A DNA stretch of 64,000 nt from contig LWTK01000074.1 of assembly GCA_003326205.1 (NCBI GenBank), positions 186,001 to 250,000 of the forward strand, written 5' to 3'. Below, in pieces: positions 25,389 through 34,914 of this stretch (position 1 is its first letter; each line of letters opens with the position of its first letter). Made by a program: the position numbers and the translations under genes. The notes under the pieces are model-generated. The model made no database searches. It worked only from the letters and a program-made list of their open reading frames with translations, and had not been told where the DNA came from. The stretch comes from Nostoc sp. ATCC 43529 (GTDB lineage Bacteria > Cyanobacteriota > Cyanobacteriia > Cyanobacteriales > Nostocaceae).

Positions 25389-28061
25389 TTAAAATCTTTC
25401 CCCAATACCGAAATTAATCCGGCTATCACCATCATCGTTGATACCGTAGTCAATACGAATTGGTCCCAAGGGAGACTGGACGCGAACACCGACACCATAA
25501 CCGTAGCCAGTACCATTTTTGTTCAGTATTTCAGCCGGCCTGGTTGTGGTTCCCAAGTCACTACCGATATCAAAAAATAGTGCGCCGCTAACTACAGAAA
25601 AAACTGGAAAACGATATTCAACTGATGCTTGCACATAACTGCGTCCACTGCTTAATGCTCCTTCTTCGTAACCCCGAACCGAGTTGCTACCGCCAATGGT
25701 AAAGGCTTCGTAGGGGGGCAAGTCGCCAAGGACGGTTCCTGCTTGCAGGTTAAATGCTAGGGTTTGTGCCCCTTTGCTGAGGCGAATTAATTGCACTGGG
25801 AAATATTGACTGTAGCTACCACGTAATCTGGTCAGTAAAATATTACCTTGTCCTATGGGTACTGACTGATCGATCCCGAAGCGGAGATAAGAACCGCTGG
25901 TTGGTTGGAGGGGATTATTACGGAGATCGCGCTGTGCCCCCAATTGTAACAGTAATAAATCGTCTTGACCCGTACCAGAGAAGCTGAGTGGAACTTCTTC
26001 TGAACTTATGCGATTACCATTATCGTCAAATAACCCTCCTGTTCTTCTTTCGTTGCCATCAGCATCTTCAGTGGTAACTCGTTGATACTGTAAACCTGCT
26101 GAAGCAGTCCACACTGAACTTTTGTAAGGATTGGAGGATAGGGGGCGGGTAAAAGTGACACCACCACCTAGACGGACAACACGGGGTCGATCTTGAGCTT
26201 CTGTATCTGTGGGATTATCCGGATTAAACGTCCTAATCTCTTGATCTTGGCCATCAAAAATTAATGAAATGGAACTGCGGCGAAAAAGATTAGTTGTGTA
26301 AGAAGTGCGGTAAGGATCTCCAGCAATCCAGGGATCGGTAAACCGCAGGTCAAACAGCAGTTCTCTTTCTCCTACCTGTACTTCTGCTCCCAGTTTTTGG
26401 TTTCTGCCATTCAGGTTCTGCTGTTGGTAGCTAACTGTACCAAAAAGTCCGCTGGCGGAACTAATCCCTGCCCCAGCAGCGATCGAACCGCTGCTACGTT
26501 CAGCTACATTCACTACTACATCGACCTTGCTGGGGTCGGTACCAGGGTCAAGGGAGACATTCACATCCTCAAACAGTCCCAGTCCATACACACGCTGTAG
26601 GTCTCTTTGGACTGTGTTGCGGTTGAATACCTGCCCTGGCTTTAATTCGACTTCCCGTGTAATGATGTATTCTTGGGTGCGTCCCCGAATGGGTTGTCCT
26701 TTTTCGTCTGTTTCCTGACCGTCTTTATTGCGGAACCGGACTCGGATGTTTTCCACTACCCCTTCTGCTACTTGCAAAGTAACAACTCCGTTTTCAGAGA
26801 CTTGGGGCGCTCCAATGACGTTGGCTAGTACGTAACCTTGGTCTTGATACCGCTTGTTTAACTCCTTGATTCCTTCCTGCAAGTCACGCAAGTTTAATAT
26901 TTTACCATACTGTTCGCGAAATACTTCATCCACAGTGTTAGGTGGTAGTACCGACGGAACACCAGTGCCAGGATTGGCTTCCACTTGTACCTTACTTAAA
27001 ACGGGGTTGGGCTGTACAACAAAGCTGACTCGTACTCCTAAGGGGGTGTCTTCTGGTGCTGCTTGGACGTTGGAGAAGAAGCCAGTACCAAAGATGGCAT
27101 TAATATCTTCTTGGAGTTGGCTGCGGGTTGTGGTTCGTCCTGGTTGGGTACGAATGACTCTGTAAACTTGTTCTTCTAGTTCTGGTGCTAATTGCCCAGT
27201 TTGCGATCTCACGACTACTTCCGACACTAAGACGCGGGGATCGGTGTTTTCTTGGGCTGCACCGGGTTGTGTATCTGTGGGAGTACCAGGGGCTGGAGCT
27301 GGCGTTCGTTGTTGACTACCTGGAAGTGGAATGTCGGGAGTGGAAGATGGTTGTTGAATATCTCCTGGAATACCAGGGGCTGGGGCTGGTGTTTGTTGTT
27401 GACTATCTGGAAGTGGAATGTCGGGAGTGGAAAATGGCTGTTGAGTATCTTGCGGAGTTGTAGGTAATAAAGGTTCTGTTGCAGGGGGATTAACATTCTC
27501 TGGGACTGGAGTGGTCTCAGGAGTTGGCAAGGGCGTTGTTTGTTGAATATCTGGCGGTGGAATGTCTGGAGCAGGAGATGGCTGTTGAGTAACATTGGTA
27601 TTACTTTGAGGTATTTGTGCCGTTGTTACTGTTGTGGAGGTTGGCACTATTACCTCTGGTGTGGCGTATACCTGGAGTGGTGAGGAGGTCGCAGTCTTCT
27701 CTACGAGACGCTGCGCGTTGGCGAAGCCTCTCGTAGAGAAGGCGGTTTCCGTCGTAGGCAAAACGCCTTCCCGTAGGGTATGCGTTAGCGCAGTGTTAAC
27801 TCCGAACCCGTTCGGCGAAGCCGTTCTGTCAGACATCGCTTTTGTTTTTTTACCAGGGAAAACTGCCACAACACGAGACTGTAGATGCTCGTTATTAGAG
27901 TCACTTTGACCAGTATCTTTTTCTGGTTGCTGATTGGTTTCCAGTGTCAAAACTTCTGTTGTCTGTTTTGAACTATTAGCGGTTTGTGCATTTGCACTCG
28001 GTGAGCCGCCCAAAGGCGCTGTAATTGCTACTGCTGTCAGCAATACGGGATATAAACGCAT
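25389..28061 (-). CDS. bamA: Outer-membrane assembly protein BamA/Omp85
   Basis: An 890-residue Omp85: inserts beta-barrel proteins into the outer membrane. It has a Sec signal peptide (about 1-26), a long Pro/Thr/Gln-rich linker (about 130-285), three POTRA domains (about 285-535, starting VLVSEVVVRSQTGQ) and a C-terminal barrel ending in aromatic Phe. The linker holds three diverged copies of a peptide TPDIPLPDSQQ-TPAPAPG. Upstream of it, about residues 75-125, the sequence is encoded by a GC-rich palindromic repeat (27681-27840) inserted in frame. Expected partners are the POTRA and barrel domains; only the linker is altered, so function should be kept. Gene order purC-bamA-lpxC-fabZ-lpxA-lpxB is typical. 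Confidence 0.94.
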   Translation of the reverse strand: MRLYPVLLTAVAITAPLGGSPSANAQTANSSKQTTEVLTLETNQQPEKDTGQSDSNNEHLQSRVVAVFPGKKTKAMSDRTASPNGFGVNTALTHTLREGVLPTTETAFSTRGFANAQRLVEKTATSSPLQVYATPEVIVPTSTTVTTAQIPQSNTNVTQQPSPAPDIPPPDIQQTTPLPTPETTPVPENVNPPATEPLLPTTPQDTQQPFSTPDIPLPDSQQQTPAPAPGIPGDIQQPSSTPDIPLPGSQQRTPAPAPGTPTDTQPGAAQENTDPRVLVSEVVVRSQTGQLAPELEEQVYRVIRTQPGRTTTRSQLQEDINAIFGTGFFSNVQAAPEDTPLGVRVSFVVQPNPVLSKVQVEANPGTGVPSVLPPNTVDEVFREQYGKILNLRDLQEGIKELNKRYQDQGYVLANVIGAPQVSENGVVTLQVAEGVVENIRVRFRNKDGQETDEKGQPIRGRTQEYIITREVELKPGQVFNRNTVQRDLQRVYGLGLFEDVNVSLDPGTDPSKVDVVVNVAERSSGSIAAGAGISSASGLFGTVSYQQQNLNGRNQKLGAEVQVGERELLFDLRFTDPWIAGDPYRTSYTTNLFRRSSISLIFDGQDQEIRTFNPDNPTDTEAQDRPRVVRLGGGVTFTRPLSSNPYKSSVWTASAGLQYQRVTTEDADGNERRTGGLFDDNGNRISSEEVPLSFSGTGQDDLLLLQLGAQRDLRNNPLQPTSGSYLRFGIDQSVPIGQGNILLTRLRGSYSQYFPVQLIRLSKGAQTLAFNLQAGTVLGDLPPYEAFTIGGSNSVRGYEEGALSSGRSYVQASVEYRFPVFSVVSGALFFDIGSDLGTTTRPAEILNKNGTGYGYGVGVRVQSPLGPIRIDYGINDDGDSRINFGIGERF
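27697..27740. repeat. Palindromic dispersed repeat inside bamA
   Basis: A perfect 12-bp inverted repeat, TTCTCTACGAGA with TCTCGTAGAGAA, encloses a 20-bp GC-rich loop. More repeat-like DNA follows to about 27835. Its style (CGTAGAGAAGG, GCGTTGGCGAAGCC) is that of intergenic elements of the genome, but here it is translated. Confidence 0.8.
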
Positions 28062-28202
28062 TTTACTTATGATTCCTCTTCACAACCACACACACCATCA
28101 CGAATTAGTCATTAGTCATTGGGCATTAGCTAAACAGCCCATTGGTTTTTCACAAAAGACAAATGACAATCCACATGAGTTTAATAGATTTTTCCCAATT
28201 TT

Positions 28203-28940
28203 TTAATTATTACTATCTATTGCTTTTAGTACTCGCTGTAAAACCTCCTGGTAAGCATCCTCTACATTTCCTAAGTCCCGGCGAAAGCGGTCTTTGTCCA
28301 GTACACGGCGATTTGAGTCTTGTTCTGCGGTATCCCACAAACGGCAGGTGTCGGGGCTAATTTCGTCTGCCAAGAGCAACTGCTGTTGTGAGTCCAAACC
28401 AAATTCTAGTTTGAAGTCCACTAGGGTAATGCCACATTGCTGCCAAAAGCCACCGAGAAACTTGTTGATTTGCAATGCTAGATGTGTAATCGCATCTACT
28501 TGTTCCGGCGTGGCTAACTCTAACAGGTACAGGCGATCGCGTGTCAACAAAGGATCTCCTAATTGGTCGTTTTTGTAATAAAACTCAACCAAAGGCTGTT
28601 TCAGAATTGTACCCACTGGTAATCCTGTTTGCTGACACAGACTGCCAGCTGCAATATTTCTAATTACTACTTCTAAAGGCAAAATCTTTACTGCTCTCAC
28701 CCGCATCTGATTAGGGGCAGGGCTGTCGATAAAGTGAGTCTTTATACCATTTGCCTCCAACTGTTTAAAAAGCTGGCTGGAAATGCGGCAATTAATTTCT
28801 CCTTTTCCTTGAATACTGCCACGCTTTTGAGCGTTAAATGCGGTGGCATCATCCTTAAAATCGGCCAACAAGACTTCCGGATCGTCCGTTGCATAGAGAA
28901 TTTTCGCTTTGCCTTCGTATAGCTTGGAATTAACAGACAT
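28203..28940 (-). CDS. purC: SAICAR synthase PurC
   Basis: A 245-residue phosphoribosylaminoimidazole-succinocarboxamide synthase of purine synthesis. Signature segments are LYEGKAKILYATDD (ATP-binding N-lobe), GIKTHFIDSPAPNQMRVRAVKILPLEVVIRNIAAGS, and LVDFKLEFGLD with DEISPDTCRLWD near the C-terminus. Full length. First gene of the minus-strand run into bamA, with 141 bp between. Confidence 0.96.
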   Translation of the reverse strand: MSVNSKLYEGKAKILYATDDPEVLLADFKDDATAFNAQKRGSIQGKGEINCRISSQLFKQLEANGIKTHFIDSPAPNQMRVRAVKILPLEVVIRNIAAGSLCQQTGLPVGTILKQPLVEFYYKNDQLGDPLLTRDRLYLLELATPEQVDAITHLALQINKFLGGFWQQCGITLVDFKLEFGLDSQQQLLLADEISPDTCRLWDTAEQDSNRRVLDKDRFRRDLGNVEDAYQEVLQRVLKAIDSNN

Positions 28941-30019
28941 GGTGGCAGGTAAAGTTGTAGGCGATGGACAATTTTTGTCCTTTGAGGCTTCACCATTTTA
29001 TCTTTAGTTATTAACCATTAGCCATTAGAGGCTGCAAGAGATGAGGACAAGGAGAATAACTTTGAGCGTCAACAGTCAACTGTTAACAGTCAATACCCCT
29101 GTTTCCCCAAAATCTCAAATCTCAAATGAATTATTCCCTAGTCTCTGAGAGGTTGTTTTAAAAGTCAAAATGTATACCAAAAAACTCACTTCCATGCCTC
29201 TCTCCTTACAGGAGAGAGGCTTTGAAACCCCCATTCCCTACAAGGGAATGCAGGGTGCTTTCATACAAGCAGAGAAAAACTATTACCGGGTTTCAAAGCC
29301 TCTCCCCCCGTGGGGCAGAGAAATGGAAGTGAGGGAAAAAACCTGGACACAAAAGGAGAAATCAACACTTATGTATTATTCTTTTTTCATATAAAACCAC
29401 CCTGCCCTGCTTGTAGGAAATGGGGGTAGGGGGGTTAGGTTTTTTAGGCTTAAATGTTACCAAAAATACTTTTCAAACATCCTCTGAACTGAATCGTGGT
29501 CTATAAACGTGAAAATAGTTGTAAGAGTTTGGTTTTTGGGTCAATGATTAGTGGCTATGAGCCGATTACTAAAGATTCAGAACTTGATCTCTAACTTTTA
29601 ACAGAAGACAATTGGATTTGGTAAGTGATAGGTTTTTCGTGTGTAATCTATTGGTTCGTAGTTTACTTGTAATTATTTTTGCAGAGAGATTATAAAAGAG
29701 TATATTTTAATACTTGTTAAATAAGGGTTTTTAGCGAAGTTAATTACAATGGTCATTTCATAAATTAAGATGAGATAAATTGACAATTGAGAGAAAAACT
29801 AAATATTCTCTCTAGTCACTTTAGTAACGACTTTCTTTGTAAAGTTTACGGTGAAAGTGTTCTAAGCTTTAAACTCTAGTTTCAATATCTGAATCGACCA
29901 ATTCCCGCATCACCGGTTGGAAATGGAGTTTAATGATTCGGTTTCCTCAGTCTGACAAAGAAAAAACGGGGTAGCTACTGATTCAGCTTCCAAAATTTAA
30001 AAAAAGGGGAATTTAATAA
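28941..30019. other. Long intergenic region with a MITE-like element
   Basis: A 1.08-kb gap between divergent purC and the small plus-strand gene at 30020. The left half carries a MITE-like element (29150-29483). The right half (29484-30019) is AT-rich and probably holds the promoter and a long leader of the small gene. An apparent frame at 29170-29394 is wholly inside the element and is not called. Confidence 0.6.
29150..29483. mobile_element. MITE-like element with 16-bp imperfect terminal inverted repeats
   Basis: The left end AGGTTGTTTTAAAAGT and the right end (as reverse complement) AGGATGTTTGAAAAGT agree at 14 of 16 positions. Inside is a second, longer imperfect inverted repeat: ACTCACTTCCATGCCTCTC and AGAGGCTTTGAAACCCC on the left (29184-29230) face GGGTTTCAAAGCCTCTC and ATGGAAGTGAGG on the right (29288-29334). 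There is no transposase. No obvious target duplication was found by eye. A short GCCTCTC/GAGAGGC hairpin at 45144-45172 resembles the inner part. Confidence 0.7.
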
Positions 30020-30292
30020 ATGGAGAGAAAAATAGTGAATAAGGATGATTTTATCTATCCTCGCGGTCGGTACTACGGTCAAGTAAAGCCAGAAAACTTG
30101 GTTTTTAATGCGAATCTACAGGAATTTGCTCAAAAAGTAAGCTATATTTGCAACCTGGAAACGGGTGGAAAAATGCCTCCAGATGAAGCTTACGACCAAA
30201 TCAAGGATTTATGGAAACAGTTGAAACGCTCAAAAAAAGAGCTGAGAATTGGTGAAGATCCATTTCTCGATGACGGACAGATTCAAGATTGA
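30020..30292 (+). CDS. Small conserved cyanobacterial protein of unknown function
   Basis: A 90-residue acidic/basic soluble protein (MERKIVNKDDFIYPRGRYYG..., KVSYICNLETGGKMPPDEAYDQIKDLWKQLK). It looks like a conserved cyanobacterial small family of the DUF7219 type, whose function is not known; I recall similar proteins in other Nostocales. AAAGGGG lies about 12 bases before the ATG. It is helical and has no membrane segment. It is followed, convergently, by the adenylate cyclase gene. Confidence 0.7.
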   Translation: MERKIVNKDDFIYPRGRYYGQVKPENLVFNANLQEFAQKVSYICNLETGGKMPPDEAYDQIKDLWKQLKRSKKELRIGEDPFLDDGQIQD

Positions 30293-30374
30293 CAAGTTAA
30301 TTCAGAGTGAAAAGTTCAAAGTCCAGCCCAGAAAAAGCATTTTCGGAATTTTAGTAACCTTTTCAACTTGAGAA

Positions 30375-32993
30375 CTACTTAGAAATTATTGTCCAAACAC
30401 CATCCCAGGATTCTGAAGGCGGCGTTTGTTGGTAATTGCAAGCACGTTCTAGGTGGATATTCACAGCTTGGTCTTTAGGTTTGATGCGTTTTGCGGCTTC
30501 AAAGCAAGCGATCGCTTGTGAGAAATTACGCGATAAATAAGCTGAGCGTCCAGTATGATAGTGAAACAAAAACTCTTGAGTGTTGGCATCTAAAGGAGTA
30601 GTGCGATCGCCAATTAACTCGTAGATATTTACAGCCTGGTGTTTCCCTTTGACTCGAATTCTATCTAACTGGCGCACCCAAATGCGATCGCTGCAAAGCT
30701 GATAAGTGAATTCACTTAAAAGAATATCACAACCATATTCCTTAGTTACTCCTTCCAGGCGCGAACTCAAATTTACACCGTCGCCAATTACGGTGTAATC
30801 CATTCGCTTGCGGGAACCAATATTACCCGAAACCACTTCCCCAGAACTAATCCCAATCCCAATACGGATTTCTGGCTGTGCTTGGATAATTCGTCGGTGG
30901 TTAAATTCTTCTAAGCGTTGTCGCATATCCAAGGCTGACTGTATAGCCCTCCAAGCATGGTTTTCTGTAAGTGGTAGTGGCGCACCAAATACGGCCATTA
31001 AAGCATCACCAATAAATTTATCGAGTGTGCCTTCATAATTAAATACTGCCTCCACCATCGTCTCAAAATACTGATTCAGCAGTGATACCACCTCAGCTGC
31101 ACCGAGATTTTCCGTAAGTGTCGTGTAACCTCGGATATCGGAAAATAAGATGGTTACTTCTTTACGTTCGCTTACCATTAGGCCATCTTCCCCCAAAGCC
31201 ATGACTTGTTCGACTACATGGGGCGTCAGGTAGCGGGACATGGTAGTTTTCATACGTTTTTCCTGACTGATGTCTTCCAGCACCACCAAACCACCCCGGA
31301 CACCACCTTCTGGGTTCGTCAGGGGATTAACAGTGAGATTGATACTGCGTTCTAATATTTGCACGCCATCGCATGTGAGAAACTGAGACTTGGGAGTTAG
31401 GGGTTGATTCCAGGGAATAAAAACATCGGGGTTATGGCGATCGCGTATTGCTAAACTTAAGTACTGAGTTTTGGATGCTGAGTCCTGAATGAAACTCAAG
31501 ACTGGGCACGGACTAAAAGCCTCGCTATCGCTAACAGCACTTGTTACTTGATACAATCCCACAATCAAACTTTGCTCTGGTACATAATGTTTAGCTCCAG
31601 TTTTTAAACTATCTTCTAGCCGCATTTGTAGATTTTCAATCGGCACAACTTCCCAAACTCGTCGACCAATCAAATTTTGTTCCCACAAAAGCTTGTTGGT
31701 TTTAGTAGTAGCATCTCCTATGGGGCAACCCAATAACTCCAAGGCTGCATCATTAATTGTGACGATTTTTCCTGCCATATCTGTAGAAATTACAGCATCA
31801 GAGAGACTTTGCAAAATGTCTTTCTGATACTGTTTTTCTAACAGCACATTTTCAAACAATCGAGCATTTTCTAAAGCAATTCCCGCCTGGATATTAAAAG
31901 CCCGCATAAACTCTTCATCAGATGCAGTAAAACTGCTTTGCTGCTTATTAATTAATTGCGTTACACCAATCAATTCATTTGCCGAATTAAAGACTGGTAA
32001 ACACAAAATATTGCGAGTTACATACCCAGTTTTTGTATCTGTAGTCGGATCAAAGCGGGGATCTTTGTAGGCATCGGGAATATTTAAAGCTTCACCAGTA
32101 GAAGCTACATAGCCAGCAATACCACGGTTAGCAGGAATGCGAATTTCGATTAAATTTATGCCATCCGCTGCTGCCACTTTTGTCCAGAGTTCGCCCATTT
32201 CTTTACGATATAAAAACAGCGTACTGCGGTCTGCTTGCATTAAAATTCGAGCTTGCTCCATAACTATTTGCAAAGTCGCTTCTAAATCCAGACTTTGCCC
32301 CAGTGTTTGAGTTGCCCGCAACAAAGCCGTTGCGCCTCTTTGATTGCGGGCAGCTACATAAAAAGATTGGCAGCTTTCTAGGATAATTCCAATAGAAGCA
32401 GCGAAATCTCGAAAACGTTCTTCATCATCATAATTAAATGGAATATTTCCAGTTTTATTAGCCAGTTGCACTACCGCCACAGTTTGGTTTTTGCTACTAA
32501 TAACTGGCATACATAAAATATTGTGAATTTTGTAGCCCATTTGTTTTTCAAGTTCTGGGCTAAATAGAGGATGAGTATAAGTTTCAGATATATTTAAATA
32601 TTGACCCGTACTAGCAACATGACCAGGAATACCCACTGTAATGGGAGTACGTATTTCTAAGAATCTTTGAGTATTATCTTGGGGAACTTTTGACCAAAGT
32701 TGACCTTTATCATGGTCAACTAAAAAAATAGCTGTGTGTTCTGCTTGGAGAATTTGACCAATTTTGAGCGTAATTGCTTCTAGGACTTTCTCCAACATAG
32801 TTTCTAGAGCTTCATTATTAATTAGTTCAATGGCTCTGAGAAATTGCTGGAACTCAGCAGTTATAAAATCTAGTAGGCAAACAAATTCATTAACAGATAA
32901 ATCTTTAACGCGACGCAGTAGGGCGTGAGTACGATTAACTTGAGTTAGTTCAGTTAATGTAGCCAAGACGCTGCCAGGATTAGGGAGTGTCAT
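30375..32993 (-). CDS. cyaB: Class III adenylate cyclase, CyaB type (GAF-GAF-PAS-cyclase-TPR)
   Basis: An 872-residue soluble cyclase making cAMP. Domains: two GAF domains (about 60-200 and 225-380), a PAS region (about 390-530) and a class III catalytic domain (about 600-770). The metal-binding Asp is in ILFSDIRGYT and the second in FIGDALMAVFG, the adenine-selecting Lys in GTLDKFIGDA, and the MDYTVIGDGVNLSSRLE segment completes the site, with Thr where many cyclases have Asp, as in Anabaena CyaB1. A short TPR-like stretch (GRSAYLSRNFSQAIACFEAAKRIKP) ends the protein. In this family cAMP binding to GAF-B stimulates activity. The domain order and length match CyaB1/CyaB2; which paralogue is uncertain. 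Confidence 0.9.
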   Translation of the reverse strand: MTLPNPGSVLATLTELTQVNRTHALLRRVKDLSVNEFVCLLDFITAEFQQFLRAIELINNEALETMLEKVLEAITLKIGQILQAEHTAIFLVDHDKGQLWSKVPQDNTQRFLEIRTPITVGIPGHVASTGQYLNISETYTHPLFSPELEKQMGYKIHNILCMPVISSKNQTVAVVQLANKTGNIPFNYDDEERFRDFAASIGIILESCQSFYVAARNQRGATALLRATQTLGQSLDLEATLQIVMEQARILMQADRSTLFLYRKEMGELWTKVAAADGINLIEIRIPANRGIAGYVASTGEALNIPDAYKDPRFDPTTDTKTGYVTRNILCLPVFNSANELIGVTQLINKQQSSFTASDEEFMRAFNIQAGIALENARLFENVLLEKQYQKDILQSLSDAVISTDMAGKIVTINDAALELLGCPIGDATTKTNKLLWEQNLIGRRVWEVVPIENLQMRLEDSLKTGAKHYVPEQSLIVGLYQVTSAVSDSEAFSPCPVLSFIQDSASKTQYLSLAIRDRHNPDVFIPWNQPLTPKSQFLTCDGVQILERSINLTVNPLTNPEGGVRGGLVVLEDISQEKRMKTTMSRYLTPHVVEQVMALGEDGLMVSERKEVTILFSDIRGYTTLTENLGAAEVVSLLNQYFETMVEAVFNYEGTLDKFIGDALMAVFGAPLPLTENHAWRAIQSALDMRQRLEEFNHRRIIQAQPEIRIGIGISSGEVVSGNIGSRKRMDYTVIGDGVNLSSRLEGVTKEYGCDILLSEFTYQLCSDRIWVRQLDRIRVKGKHQAVNIYELIGDRTTPLDANTQEFLFHYHTGRSAYLSRNFSQAIACFEAAKRIKPKDQAVNIHLERACNYQQTPPSESWDGVWTIISK

Positions 32994-33120
32994 GGAAATT
33001 TTAGATTTTAAATTTTAGATTTTGGGCATAGGGCATAGGGAGTGCTGACTATTGACTGTTGACTGAGGAGTTATTATTCGCCCTTCCGTCATCTCTCCCA
33101 CTCCCTAGTCCCTACTCCCA

Positions 33121-34251
33121 CTATTTTGTCAATTGTTGAGAAAATATCACCTTTTGATAGTAATTTTGTAGCTGGGCAGTGGCAGCCGCCCAACCCCAAC
33201 TTTCTGCTTCTCGGCGAGCATTTTGACGGATGATGTCTCGTTGTTGTTTCTGTTCTAAGAGGCGGACAGTAGCTGCAATTGCTCCTTGAACATCTACTGT
33301 TGGCTCAAAAAGATATCCATTGACACCATCTGTGACAATATCAGGGATGCCTCCAGAACGGGCTGCTACTACTGGGCAACCTGCTGCCATTGCTTCTAGT
33401 AATACTAAGCCTAGTGTTTCGGTTCGGGAGGGAAAAATAAAGGCGTCAGCACTGGCAAAGGCAGAACCTAATTCTCGCCCCATGAGATATCCAACAAAAT
33501 GGGTGTTTGTGCCAGCAAAATGTTTTTCCAGTGCTTGGCGGTGAGGACCATCCCCAACTAATGCCAATCGGGCTTCGGGAATTGCTTCTAAAATTGGTTT
33601 GATGCGCTCAATTTCTTTTTCAGCTGAGAGACGCCCAACGTAAAGTAATAAGGGACTTTCTGGATGATTTTGCGATAAACGCGATCGCATTTCTACACTA
33701 GCTAAATCCGGATGAAATAATTCCGTATCCACCCCACGCTGCCATAAATCTACCCGTTCAATACCGTGTGCTGACAGTTCCTCCATCATTGCTGTGGAGG
33801 TACACAGATTCAAAGCTGCTTGATTGTGAGCGCCTTTAAGCAGTTCCCAAAGAAGACCTTCTAGCATCCCTAAGCCGTAATGCTGGAGATACTGGGGTAA
33901 ATGGGTATGATAAGACGCTAACAGGGGGATTTTCAGCATTTTGCTATAAAATATGCCAGATAAACCCAAAACTGCTGGATTTACGACATGAATAATATCT
34001 GGCTGAAACTCTTCTAAAGCGTAACCAATGGCTGGGCGGGGAAGTGCCATTTTTAGTTCTGGATACAATGGCAGAGGAAAGCCAGTAACGCCGTAAACTT
34101 TAGCGCCTTTGTGTTCTGTAATGCCTCCATCAGGGGCAATCACCAGCACTTGATTACCATTGCGTTGTAGATGGTCAACGGTGTGACGCAGGCGCGTTAC
34201 AATGCCGTCAACCTTGGGCAAAAAGGTTTCGGTGAATAGAGCAATTCTCAT
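33121..34251 (-). CDS. sqdX: Sulfolipid synthase SqdX (glycosyltransferase)
   Basis: A 376-residue GT4 glycosyltransferase that transfers sulfoquinovose from UDP-sulfoquinovose to diacylglycerol, making the thylakoid lipid SQDG. The start MRIALFTETFLPKVDGIVTRL, the central LWQRGVDTELFHP and the donor-site PSRTETLGLVLLEAMAAGCPVVAARSGGIPDIV are typical. It is the last gene of sqdB-DUF4291-sqdX, with only 6 bp after the DUF4291 stop. SQDG becomes important under phosphate limitation. Confidence 0.92.
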   Translation of the reverse strand: MRIALFTETFLPKVDGIVTRLRHTVDHLQRNGNQVLVIAPDGGITEHKGAKVYGVTGFPLPLYPELKMALPRPAIGYALEEFQPDIIHVVNPAVLGLSGIFYSKMLKIPLLASYHTHLPQYLQHYGLGMLEGLLWELLKGAHNQAALNLCTSTAMMEELSAHGIERVDLWQRGVDTELFHPDLASVEMRSRLSQNHPESPLLLYVGRLSAEKEIERIKPILEAIPEARLALVGDGPHRQALEKHFAGTNTHFVGYLMGRELGSAFASADAFIFPSRTETLGLVLLEAMAAGCPVVAARSGGIPDIVTDGVNGYLFEPTVDVQGAIAATVRLLEQKQQRDIIRQNARREAESWGWAAATAQLQNYYQKVIFSQQLTK

Positions 34252-34257
34252 ATAAAA

Positions 34258-34902
34258 CTATTCAGTCCAGGCAGATAATCCCAGCTTTTCTTGCGTTTCG
34301 GTATCAAACACAGAGTAAACTGTCTCCCGTGGTGTAATCAATTCTTCACAGCCAGATTTAATGTTTTGCCGCTGCTTTTGTACAAAGTCCGAGATATCCT
34401 CAATGTTCACAATCCAATCTTTGGCGTAAGCAGCTAGCACTCGACCGCGTAAGCCTAACTGAATAGCACGTCGTTCTAATTTTGTCCCAGTTGGATGATG
34501 ATCTGGGTCCCATTGCAAGCGAACTTCTGAGTGTTTCAGTGCTGTTTGCCAAGCACTTCTGTTGGGATAAAGTTCTGGAACGTAGCTGGAATGAACAGCC
34601 GCCTTTAAAATTTCATCAAAGGCCGAACGCTGAATCCAAATAGCTAACACTACCTCTTGCCCAGTTTTTTTACCCCATCCAGAACGATACATCATCCAAA
34701 GAAAGTTAGGTTTGATCCAACTTATGCGGCTAAAACTGAACTCACCACCAAAACAACCGTAGTTAGCGGCGAAGTTACCAATAACTGGACGATATGCTTG
34801 ATAAACAACAATTGATTGGTCGTCATATTGTGCTATAGTATGTCGACCAGTTTTTGGCCAGTTATTGACTTGAGTTAAATAAGGTTCTGTTATCAGCCGC
34901 AC
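34258..34902 (-). CDS. DUF4291 family protein inside the sulfolipid operon
   Basis: A 214-residue soluble protein with the DUF4291 pattern: ITEPYLTQ...GRHTIAQYDDQSIVVYQAYRP at the N-terminus, RISWIKPNFLWMMYRSGWG in the middle, and EVRLQWDPDHHPTGTKLERRAIQLGLRG later. The family occurs in bacteria and eukaryotes and has no settled function. It lies 12 bp after sqdB and 6 bp before sqdX on the same strand, so it is almost certainly co-transcribed with them. A link to sulfolipid metabolism is inference from position only. Confidence 0.85.
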   Translation of the reverse strand: MRLITEPYLTQVNNWPKTGRHTIAQYDDQSIVVYQAYRPVIGNFAANYGCFGGEFSFSRISWIKPNFLWMMYRSGWGKKTGQEVVLAIWIQRSAFDEILKAAVHSSYVPELYPNRSAWQTALKHSEVRLQWDPDHHPTGTKLERRAIQLGLRGRVLAAYAKDWIVNIEDISDFVQKQRQNIKSGCEELITPRETVYSVFDTETQEKLGLSAWTE

Positions 34903-34914
34903 GCAGGAAAAACT

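Noticed and set aside
27227..27595. Frames opposite the proline-rich linker of bamA
   Set aside because: They arise from low-complexity, repetitive DNA of the linker.
29170..29394. A 74-codon plus-strand frame
   Set aside because: It lies wholly inside the MITE-like element and encodes its inverted repeats.
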